A stretch of DNA of 64,000 bases. Origin: Multifurca ochricompacta. Taxonomy: Eukaryota; Basidiomycota; Agaricomycetes; Russulales; Russulaceae. This document shows positions 53,543 to 62,783 of the stretch, piece after piece. The notes beneath the pieces were generated by a model. The model saw only the letters and a list, made by a program, of their open reading frames with translations. It did not search any database and was not told where the DNA came from. A program made the translations under genes and the position numbers. Each line of letters starts with the position of its first letter. Position 1 is the stretch's first letter. The DNA lies in the NCBI GenBank assembly GCA_022496185.1, contig WTXG01000036.1, positions 182,802 to 246,801 of the forward strand. Direction: 5' to 3'.

Positions 53543-55668
53543 GTCAGCCCATGAACGACACAGGTCTTGGTTCATATTTTGGGAGACTTGTGCCCAAAGG
53601 TCCATATCATGGAGACTGACAATGGCCGTCTTGGCAAATACCTCTTCTGGGAGGACAGTGATGTCGTTATTGTCATCTTCCCCCGTATGCATGTCTGGTC
53701 TGCACGACAATGCATCTGCTCTAGCATTCTGACTCCCAGCAATGTGTTTCAGTGTGAAGTTATATTCTTCTAATTCCAGGACTTCTCGTGCTACACGTCG
53801 GCTGATCTTGTGGGGTTCCTTCCAGTATAAGAGGTTGGAATGATCAGTGTGAATGATGGTCTTATGAGGGGTGCCTGCTAAATAGGGTCGCCAGTGTCGC
53901 AATGCCTTGACTATGGCTAAAAGCTCCCTATCCCAGATGTCGTAGTTCCTTTCAGCAGGGGAGAAGGTCTCGGAATAGTACGCCACTGGGTGAAGCACTT
54001 GTGCGGCATCTCTCTGATATAATACTGCCCCGTTCGCAAAGTGTGAGGCGTCCACCTCTAGTTCAAAGGGGTGGCTCAGATCTGGTTGGATAAGTACTGG
54101 TTCTGAGCCGACGAGGTTTCTAATCTGTTCAAACGCCTGCTGCTGTACGGCATCCCAATGCCATGGTACATCCTTTTTCAGGAGGTCATTCAGTGGTCGC
54201 GCCATGCCCGAAAATCCCTTGACAAATCGTCGGTAGAAGTTACAGAATCCGATGAATGATCGGACATCCTTGACGCAGGTCGGCACGGGCCACTCCCGGA
54301 TTCCCTGTACTTTCACGGGATCCATGCGCACTCGTCCTCCTTCCAAGATGACCCCTAGATACTCAACGCTCCGTTGTTCAAAGGAGCATTTGGCAGGTTT
54401 GAGGTAGAGGTCATGTTCATGTAGTATGTCCAGTACCTGATGTACCCGGCGTCGGTGGTGGTCCAATTATCTGCAGTGGCTACTAGAATGTCGTCCATAT
54501 AGACCACTACTTCTCCGGTGAGAATGAGATCACGGAAGATGTGGTTCATCATAGCCTGGAACGTTGCCGGCGAGTTCGTGAGGCCAAAGAACATAACATT
54601 AGGCTCGAACAACCCTTGATTTGTTTTGAACGCTGCTTTGCACTGGTCACCTTCCTTGATCCTGATGTTGTTATAACCCCATCGCACGTCCATCTTTGAG
54701 AAGAGGGACTTATCCCTCATGGTGTCAATAAGTTCGGAGATGAGCGGTAGGGGGTAAGCGTTTTTCACGGTGTATGTGTTAATCCGCCGATAATCCTGAA
54801 CTGGTCGCAGCTTGCCATCCTTCTTTTTGATGAAGAAGAAGGGTGAAGCGTACTGCGACTTGGATGGGCGAATATATCCTTTTGCCAAATGTTCCTCTAG
54901 GAACTCCGTTAATGCCACCTGCTCAGACTGGGACAGTGGATAGATTTTGCAATCTATTGCTGTTGGCGTATCAGGGAGTAAGTCTATGGCGTGGTCCCAT
55001 GGTCTGGGAGGTGGGAAACGCTGGGATTCTTCTTCGGAAAACACCTTCCAGTGCTGATGGTAGGCATTCGGCACTACATCGCTGTATGTCTTTTCCACCT
55101 GCCCTTGTATTGCCTTTTGGGCTAGTTCCGACGCTTTAGTGGCGTAACAGCGTCCTGGGTCATCTCTTTCCATGCTCGTGGCTTTTATCATTGGGTGTCT
55201 GACTGCGTAGTCATATCCTATCGACGTGATGATAGTGGGATATGATTCTTTATCCATTGTCGCGTCAGCCCAGTTGATCTTGGGCTCAAACGCGGCAAGC
55301 CACGGATATCCTAAAATAAGATCTTCGTCTCCCAGGTCCGTAATCAGGAAACGAATGTTCTTCATGGTTTCTCCAACCTGGACCTTCAGATCCGTGTAAT
55401 GAGTGATCTTTCCAGCGCGGTTGGCTGTTCCATCAATGTTCCAAATGTTCTTTTCCTGGGGAAGTGCCAGCCGTCCCAGACCCATTGTTTTGATTAGTCG
55501 TGGGTGAATAAAATTGTCTGTGGCTCCGGAGTCCACTAAAATATCTCGATCGGCCGTCCTCTGTGTAGTTTCAAAATGGACTGGTATTTTCAATGATTTG
55601 AATCGACTAGCATACACAGAGGTAACATGGAGTGCTCGTGCCCAGGCCGATGGGTTTGAGCCTAACAA
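53543..55668 (-). pseudogene. A5 pol: protease, RT, RNase H
   Basis: In coding order: protease (ILVDSGATDNFIHPRL), RT ([42 protein letters not shown]), RNase H (FELEVDASHFANGAVLYQRD, RNYDIWDRELLAIVKALRHW, TDHSNLLYWKEP). The only break is a one-base gap in a T run near 54465, where the frame changes between the RT motif ATADN and DHHRRRVHQVL. It enters from gag through the -1 site at 55668-55674. Confidence 0.9.
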
Positions 55669-57171
55669 AAATCCTTCTTTGCAAACGCCTTTTCTACTAG
55701 TATGGCGCGCACTTCCTCACTCTCTTTCATCATGTTGGCCCATATATCCTGAGCCTTCTCTTCTTTTGATCGCTTGTCCACGGCGGGGGGGTTGTTCTGA
55801 ACGGGGTGTTCCGGTGCCACCGTGGCGACAGCAACTCGCGCTCCCTTCTTGGGGCAGTCCCGGGACATGTGTCCCAATGCTCTGCAACGGAAGCAGCATC
55901 CTTCCTTCATTAGTGTCTGCCGCTCGTCTTCCGTAAGTGCTGCCCGAGCTCGGGCCCGATCTGCAGAGGTATCCATAGCGTTTGGATCCCTCTGGCCGTG
56001 TGGCGCGGGCTTCACTCCGAACGCTGTTTTCCACTGGTCTCGGGTCTTTCCTTTTTTGGTGTCAACTCCAAATCTTGTCTGGAAGTCAAGGTAGTCTTGC
56101 TGCTGCCTCCGAGCAGCATCAACCCAAGTATCCCAGTCGTGGGGGTGATGAAACTGAATGATATTTTTGACAAGGGGGTTGGGTAATCCTTGTGAGAAGA
56201 GGTCTAACGTTGCCTCTTCGTCTGTGTCATAGCCGGCTCTGTTGGCTAGACTTCTGAACTTGGCGACGTACGCGTCAAGTTCTCCCTTCTCCATTCTGAG
56301 GGACTTCAGCTCCCGGGCTGCCTTCTGCTTGGCCTGCCCATCCGTGAAGGCATCCTTAAACCGCTCAGCGATGGTCTCCCAAAGACCTTCACTAGTGGTA
56401 CGACGCCCACTTTCGACTTGTTCATTCAGCCATTCCAGCTGTTCCATGGTCCAGTCGTCAACCGCATCCCCCCGAATCAGGGAAAGGAACAGATTGGCTC
56501 GTTGAAAGGATTGACAATCTGCGGGACGTCGTGGTTGAAGTTTTTAAAGGTTGTGAACTCCAACATAAATTTTTTGCTTTGTGAGCGGTCCCCAGTGAAC
56601 GTTTGGGGAAGCACTCCTGATAATCGTCCGGACGGGGGAGGAATATTTGGTGGTGCCGCCACTGGGGCTGGTGGGGCGGGGTCTGGAAGTTGGGCGGCAA
56701 TGGTGGACATATTCTGGTAAAACGGGGTGACGGTGTTGGTGGATTGTATAGAAATCTGGGGAGTTGTCAAAGCAGGGGCTCTGAACGTGACAACTTCGGG
56801 TGCAACTGGGGCTGTAGACGATGCTAATACCAGTGCTTCTTCGCTATGTTCTTCTACGTACTCCTCTGGTTCGGAGTCCGTGACAATGGCCGGGGGATTT
56901 TCTCTCCATGGGCCTAATCCAAATTCAGGTGGGGCAGGTCTGGTTGTAACCCAAGAGTTTCGACTGTCCGAGTATCGGATACAATACCAAACTCTCTTCT
57001 CTTGTCGTATTCTACCGGTTGGTATCTTCCGTCGTGATAGATGTAGTATCCAAACTCGGACTCGAAATCTTTCCAGGCGGCAGAGCCAAGTACTTGCTGT
57101 GAAAGATTATTCTCGTCTCTGCGTTCGATGAGTTCTTCTCGAAAGAGGGTCTGACTGCGGCTGGAAGCCAC
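55662..57171 (-). pseudogene. A5 gag
   Basis: ATG at 57169-57171 (MASSRSQTLFREELIERRDE). The N-terminal region, Pro-rich linker, capsid-like domain (LIRGDAVDDWTMEQLEWLNE) and CCHC knuckle (CFRCRALGHMSRDC) are recognisable, ending KKDFC-stop at 55662. The frame is broken near 57005 and near 56505 by small deletions (a lost C in a CC pair at the latter). The 3' two thirds read cleanly. Confidence 0.87.
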
Positions 57172-57190
57172 TGTGAGAGACTCGACTTGA

Positions 57191-57747
57191 TGTTAGTCCG
57201 GTGTGGACGTTCCACACGACTTGTGTGACAGCGTTCAACGGGTTCGATAAGAGACCAATAAGCTCTTGGAGTGAGAGGGTGAGTCAAAGCCAACGGGCTG
57301 TCCCAGACGATGTTAGCGGAAGGTGCCGAAAGCACTGAGACGGCGAGTCAGAGACAAGGGGAAGTCCAGAAGACAAACACCATGTATTCAATAAGTCGAG
57401 TCTGAGGTCTACATTGTAGTTACAGTGGACTTATATACGTAATCGAATGGGCGTCTACGAGATAAGAGAACGGAGTCATGTGGGCCCAAATATACGAAAG
57501 CGAAGGGCATAAAGCCTAGCTTCTGATAGGGAACTAAGTAAGTGTCCGGTCATATGATAAGGGATAAAGATAAGGGAAAGGAGTCAACATAGACAAAGCG
57601 AGACAAACAGAGACAAAGTCAATCACGGGAAGGAAGTAAAGCACGTGACGGATCCCACGATGGAGACGTAATCTGGTAATGTAGGGTGGCGCAAAGAGGG
57701 GTTGTGCTGGTAGAAAGAAAAGACAGGAAGGGACGGGGTTCGTAACA
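57191..57747 (-). mobile_element. A5 5' LTR, deletion-riddled
   Basis: 557 bp against 585 bp for the 3' LTR. On alignment by eye the first ~200 bp lack many single bases that the 3' LTR has, while the rest matches closely. The PBS (minus TCAAGTCGAGTCT, 57178-57190) and the complementary LTR segment near 57393-57403 are intact. The outer flank is hAT-b sequence. Confidence 0.85.
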
Positions 57748-58544
57748 ACTTGTATTAGATGTATATCCTAAGTATCTAATTAACTGTGAACGCGTTTTTG
57801 ATCTTATCACTTAGATGTACATCCCAAGTATCTAATTAATTGTGAACGCATTTTTGATCTTATCACTTAGATGTACATCCCAAGTGTCTAACTAATTGTG
57901 AACGCATTTTTGATCTTATCACTTAGATGTACATCCTAAGTATCTAATTAATTGTGAATGCATTTTTGATCTTATCACTTAGATGCACATCCCAAGTATC
58001 TAATTAACTGTGAACACATTTTTGATCTTATCACTTAGATGTATATCCTAAGTATCTAATTAATTGTGAACGCGTTTTTGATCTTATCAATTAGGCGTGA
58101 TCCTGGCATCTCTGTACCGATGCGTGCCGACGCATGCATTCTTAAGCCTACCTTCCTAGATAGGAAGGCAATGCACGGTCCGATTGGGCGCCCCACACTT
58201 CGCGTTTTTTCGCGTTTTTTCACATTTTTCGCATTTCTATAGATATTGTAACTGATTCTTGTTTTATTTTGGATCGGATGCATGATCTGACTTGAAACTT
58301 CATGGGATTGTAGTAATATATATATTCTTTCTGTGTATGCAAGATGAAGATCTCTGGCTGCCTCAAACCTTTCAAGTAAACCTACGAGTATACCCACAAG
58401 TACTCGGATCTGTGCGAGTATAGGACTGCGGCTCTGGGTGATCCGTGGGAACATACTCGTGCAGATCCAGTATGGGATTATCTAATCTAAATACCTGCAA
58501 GTTCGGATCCAGGTAACTCACGAGTGCACTCGTGCTAGGCCCTA
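57748..58544. mobile_element. hAT-b partial copy, right part
   Basis: It matches the right ~60% of the full hAT-b element at 61682-62783, ending CCCTA at 58544. Its left part is cut by the A5 5' LTR. It includes a longer array of the 56-bp minisatellite and the shared TTTTTTCGC run, then the CCTACGAGTA and GATCCGNGTAACTCACGAG subterminal motifs. Confidence 0.8.
57750..58093. repeat. 56-bp minisatellite inside hAT-b, about six units
   Basis: The unit runs cttagatgtacatcccaagt ... gatcttatca, 56 bp, about 6.1 copies with scattered substitutions (gcg/gca, tac/tat). The same array has about five, less regular, units in the copy at 62037-62325. Confidence 0.85.
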
Positions 58545-59519
58545 GCTGCATGACACCCTCTCACCCATGCCATTGTCATGGGATTGGCTGTCACCTGGAG
58601 TGACATAGAACCTGTGGATCAGGTGTACTGTTATGTCACGAAAGCATCAGAGCTGGCTCAAGCAGAAGCACAGAGGAATCCAGAAAAAACATTTGAGGAA
58701 GTGGTCCCCACCGAATATCACCGACATTGGAAGGTCTTCTCTGAAGAGGAATCACAGCATTTCCCTCCTTCTCAACCTTGGGACCACGCCATCGACTTTG
58801 TCCTGGACGCTCCTCCATCAGTGGATTGCAAGATCTATCTGTTATCGCAACTGGAAAAGGAAGCACTCTCTACCTTCCTGGAAGAACATTTGGCAAAAGG
58901 ATATATACGACCTTCTAACTCTCCTTATGCCTCACCCTTCTTCTTCATCAAAAAGAAGGATGGAAAGCTGTGACCAGTACAGGACTATCGACAGATTAAT
59001 GAACTCATGGTGAAAAACAACTACCCACTTCCTTTGATCTCTGAAATCATTGACAAAATGTGCAACAAGGCTTTATTTTCAAAAATGGATGTCTGTTGGG
59101 GTTACAACAATATTTGTATCTGGGAAGGTGACCAGCCCAAGGCCACCTTCAAGACTAATCAAGGACTCTTCAAACCCAACATCATGTTCTTCAGCCTAAT
59201 GAACTCACCTGCAACCTTCCAGTCAATGATGAATCACATTTTCCAAGATCTGATCCTTATGGAGGAAGTAGTCGTATATATGGATGACATCCTAGTGGCT
59301 ACTGGAAACAATGTTGATCACCATCGTACTTGTGTTCATGAAGTACTGGACATCTTGGCCAAACACGACCTTTATTTGAAACCAACCAAGTGTTCATTTG
59401 AACAAACCAGTGTTGAATATCTTGGGGTCATTCTAGAAGGGGGTCAAGTATGCATGGACCCTGTAAAGGTACAAGGGATCTGGGAATGGTCCATACCCTG
59501 GTGTACTAAGGATGTCAGA
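58545..59519 (+). pseudogene. A6 fragment: family A-like pol, RT region
   Basis: Plus-strand pol from the PR-RT linker ([39 protein letters not shown]) through RT ([42 protein letters not shown] near 59281) to LEGGQVCMDPVKVQGIWEW. A TGA at 58971-58973 replaces Arg in the KLRPVQDYR motif. It diverges from A1-A5, for example LMNSPA for LTNSPA. It is bounded by hAT-b on the left and the A7 LTR on the right. Confidence 0.82.
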
Positions 59520-60117
59520 TGTAACGCCTGGTGCGGGCGTTCGTCACGATGTGTGATGAGTCGTGTAGCAAAACTACAAAGTCAGGTGTGCACTGTCTTT
59601 CAAGTACACGGAGTTTGGGTGAGAAGTCAATACCAAGGAGCTAATCCCTTAGTACTGGTGAGCGGAGAAGTGCCAAAAGCACTGAGACGATTCAAGAGTC
59701 GGGTCTTAGGAATCACCCAGAAGGTAATGCACCAAGTCGATTAAGAAGTCGAGTCTAAGGCATACAGGCTATCTAGGCAGGCCTTATATACGTAGTAGAG
59801 GTTGGAGTCTAAATCGGAGTACTGTACTCAATGTATCAACAAAGTCGTAATATAACTGAATGGGGAATGGGGTCAGTGTGGGCCAGGTGAGAATATACAT
59901 AGACGAATCTGGTATAGTCGCGATTCTGGTGGGAAAATATGTAAGCGTTCTTGTGTAAAGTATGAGTCAGAGATAAGCACAGCCTTGGTCAAAGATAAGG
60001 GGCAAATAGATGCAAAGGAAGTCACAACACGGTCAACGAAGGGACAAACGGAGTCAAACAGCATGTCACGTGATGGAAAGGAAAAGGAAACAAGATGACA
60101 CAGCAGGGTTCATAACA
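59520..60117 (-). mobile_element. A7 3' LTR, divergent family A subfamily
   Basis: 598 bp, tgtaacgcctggtgcggg to gttcataaca. It shares the ends, the TATATACGTA-type box and the AGACTCGACTT segment (complement near 59742-59752) with family A, but is clearly diverged elsewhere. The PPT complement (ttacccctcttctaagtc) follows. Confidence 0.82.
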
Positions 60118-60148
60118 TTACCCCTCTTCTAAGTCCTAGCAGAGCCAG

Positions 60149-61339
60149 CTAGATTGGTGCACTGTCGTCATCTTGGACTAGGGAGAGATAGTCGTCGGCT
60201 ATGGCATAATGGTCTGCATCATAGTTCTCCTTTTCTTCATCTGTGGGGCAAACGTGTGTTCGTAGAAAACCATAGGGCCCTCGTCTCCCACAGCGAAAGC
60301 AGCCATTGTAAACATGGCAGTCGATCTCTCGATGTCTGGCGTTGTGGGAGAGACATTTGCCGCACCACCCTGAGGGGTTCTGAACAGTGGGGGCCTGCGT
60401 AAGTCGTCGGAATAAGCACTGCCGACTCCAGTGCGAGGTACTTTGGCAATGTCGACATTGTTTTGTGGCCTTGGGACAACACCAGCTAAGGTGGTACTTG
60501 CTGCTGCAATGCCAGCAAAGCTTGCCATCGGGGTTTTCATGAAGATGCAGCATTTCGAAGCAGTGAGGGTTAAGTCGGGGCGCAAGGTCGAGGCGGCGAC
60601 AAGGGAGTGGTCGCGCAAAAATATCGGCGTACCGTTCGGAAATAATTTGGTAAGCCTCTCCGTGTTCCAGCCTTGTCCTGATGCTCACCAGGCGATGCTC
60701 TATATCAAAAACCCCCTGATTGATCTTTACCATCTGTCTTTCGTAGTCACGGCGTTGCATCTCTAAGTTGTCCCGAAGTGCCTGGAACTTGCGGAGTCGT
60801 GCAATTTCAGCGGTCAGTTGCGGCATTCATAGGTCTCAAAGCACTTCGTTGATTGCGAAGGCACGTGGGTCATGGGCTGAGAGATGTTGCAAGTGTTCGG
60901 GCCCTAGGACAAAGTGTAGTCGTCCGACGTTCTTTTCTTCGAGGTAGACTGGGGCCCCATAGACTGGTCCTCCCTTCTCTAAGCATCCCACTACATCCAT
61001 ACCTTCATTGGTGTAATAGATGTACTTGGCCACTTCTGTCATGCCATCGTTCTTGGACGATGGGATCATAAGCGGGAAGTAAAATTGTGAATTGGGGTCA
61101 TTGGGGAAAAATGGGAACTCAGGGGACTCATCACCGAAGTCAACATCGATCAGATCGTTGGGATGGGGGTGTTCGGGCAGATTAAAATCTTCGTCGATGT
61201 CGATGATTCTGTCCCCTTGGGCCACTTGGGCGGTCGCATCGTAGTCAATAGGAGAAAGTGGACGAGAAGGAGGATGCACAGGAGTAAGTACGGGAAATGC
61301 ATCGATGGCGGCGGAGGTGTGGATCTTAGATGAAGACAT
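60149..61339 (-). pseudogene. A7 ORF3, divergent zinc-knuckle protein with two nonsense codons
   Basis: ATG at 61337-61339 (MSSSKIHTSAAIDAFPVLTP). Core (FYFPLMIPSSKNDG, KYIYYTNEGMDVVGCLEKGG, GAPVYLEEKNVGRLHFVLGP), two TGA codons near 60829-60837 at Arg positions, then the helix, GEAYQIISERYADIFA, CWHCSSKYHLSWCC, CRHCQSTSHWSRQC, CGKCLSHNARHREIDC, CFRCGRRGPYGFLRTHVC and DDYLSLVQDDD. All zinc ligands are kept despite strong divergence from A1/A3/A5. The upstream pol frame reads into this ORF with no stop between them, unlike A3 and A5. Confidence 0.82.
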
Positions 61340-61681
61340 GAGCGAATTTCTGGTCAGTTGTGGGGGAGAGAGCTGCTCCGCAACTCGTATTTTCTCTGGC
61401 TCTTTATCTGCCTCTGGGTGGCGTCTATAGAAGTCTTTGATGAGTTTGGGCGCAAAGACATCTGCAGCAGGTTCCCACAAGTTGTCGGCATCTGGGAATC
61501 CCTTCCATTTGATCAAGTAATGGAGCCTTCGATTATGTCCTCAACCCTTCCATTTGGCGTCAGCAATACGTTCCACTTCCATTCCGGTTCTCCATCAACG
61601 AGGTCAGGGGGGGTCTGGGAAAGTTCTGTCCATGAATGGTGGTTTCTTTGTACGGCGTCAGAAGGCTAGCATGGAAGACGG
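61340..61681 (-). pseudogene. A7 pol: chromodomain
   Basis: The sequence encodes HYLIKWKGFPDADNLWEPAA, the core of the chromodomain, and a C-terminal FYRRHPEADKEPEKIRVAEQ tail that runs straight into ORF3. A TGA near 61540 replaces Arg in the GRGRKLHYLIKW motif and a gap shifts frame near 61575. hAT-b separates it from the integrase at 62784. Confidence 0.8.
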
Positions 61682-61911
61682 TAGGGCATAGCATGAGTCC
61701 AGGTAACTCGTGAGTTTTTTGAGTAGAGCCGTGGGAAAACTCGCGGGTATTGAAACTCGCGGATCCGGGTGATCCGTGGGAAAATACTCATGTGGATCCG
61801 GGTATTGATTTTGGCACCCCGGGTACCCGCATGGGTACTCGCAGAATACTCGTGGGAATATTATTATATAAAATTATTTTTTTACTAGGCTCATCAACCT
61901 AGAACAGAAAT

Positions 61912-61987
61912 GGCTGAAACATGGATTGAACCTAAGACCTCTGGGAACAAGCTCAGTCCGGTGCTCTAACCACTAAGCCACCCAGTC
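61912..61987 (-). other. tRNA-like sequence (A and B boxes) inside hAT-b
   Basis: On the minus strand this 76-nt stretch has an A-box TGGCTTAGTGG and a B-box GGTTCAATCC at tRNA spacing, a possible acceptor stem (GACTGGG with TTCAGCC, mostly paired) and a D stem (GCTT/GAGC). The anticodon and T stems pair poorly, so I read it as a decayed tRNA or tRNA-derived SINE head rather than a working tRNA. It could act as a Pol III promoter. Confidence 0.55.
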
Positions 61988-62036
61988 TCACTGGCAAAGA
62001 CACACAATATATTATATATAGGGTTATGCAGAATTG

Positions 62037-62325
62037 ATTTTATCACTTGTATCTATTTAATTGTGAACGCGTTTTGATCTTATCACTTGTATTATCTTAG
62101 ATGTATATCTTTAGTATCTAATTAATTGTGAATGCATTTTTGATCTTATCACTTAGATGTACATCCCAAGTATCTAATTAATTGTGAACGCATTTTTGAT
62201 CTTATCACTTGTATTAGATGTATATCCCAAGTATCTAATTAACTGTGAACACATTTTTGATCTTATCACTTAGATGTATATCCTAAGTATCTAATTAATT
62301 GTGAACGCGTTTTTGATCTTATCAA
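62037..62325. repeat. 56-bp minisatellite inside hAT-b, about five units
   Basis: Same unit as at 57750-58093, but with fewer and less regular copies: the first is shortened and two have extra ttgtatta insertions. The final unit leads into the same aattaggcgtgatcctggca flank as in the other copy. Confidence 0.85.
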
Positions 62326-62783
62326 TTAGGCGTGATCCTGGCATCTCTGTACCAACGTGTGCTGACGCGTGCATTCTTAAGCCTACCTTCCTAGATAGGA
62401 AGGCAATGCACGGTCCGATCGGCGCGCCCCACACTTCGCGTTTTTTCGCATTTTTTCGCATTTTTTCGCATTTCTATAGATATTGTAACTGATTCTTGTT
62501 TTATTTTGGATCGGATGCATGATCTGACTTGAAACTTCGTGGGATTGTAGTAATATATATATTCTTTCTGTGTATGCAAGATGAAGATCTCTGGCTGCCT
62601 CAAACCTTACAAGTAAACCTACGAGTATACCCACGAGTACTCGGATCTGTGCGAGTATAGGACTCGTGGCTCCGGGTGATCTGTGGGAACATACTCATGT
62701 GGATCCGAGTATGGGATTATCTAATCTAAATACCCACGAGTTCGGATCCGGGTAACTCACGAGTGCACTCGTGCTAGGCCCTA

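Larger units (their letters stand above)
61682..62783. mobile_element. hAT-b, full-length non-autonomous hAT element, TSD GAAGACGG
   Basis: Terminal inverted repeats TAGGGCATAGCATGAGT and the complement of ACTCGTGCTAGGCCCTA; 8-bp duplication GAAGACGG at 61674-61681 and 62784-62791. Size and TIR start fit hAT. It has no transposase frame. The interior holds GATCCGGGT-type subterminal repeats, a tRNA-like sequence, the 56-bp minisatellite and a T-rich TTTTTTCGCA run. It inserted between the integrase tail and chromodomain of A7. Confidence 0.87.

Noticed and set aside
57750..58093. Regular 56-bp repeats as a CRISPR array
   Set aside because: The whole unit repeats with no unique spacers, the host is eukaryotic, and the array lies inside a transposon; it is a minisatellite.
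61912..61987. A functional tRNA gene on the minus strand
   Set aside because: The A and B boxes are good, but the anticodon and T stems pair poorly; reported only as tRNA-like.
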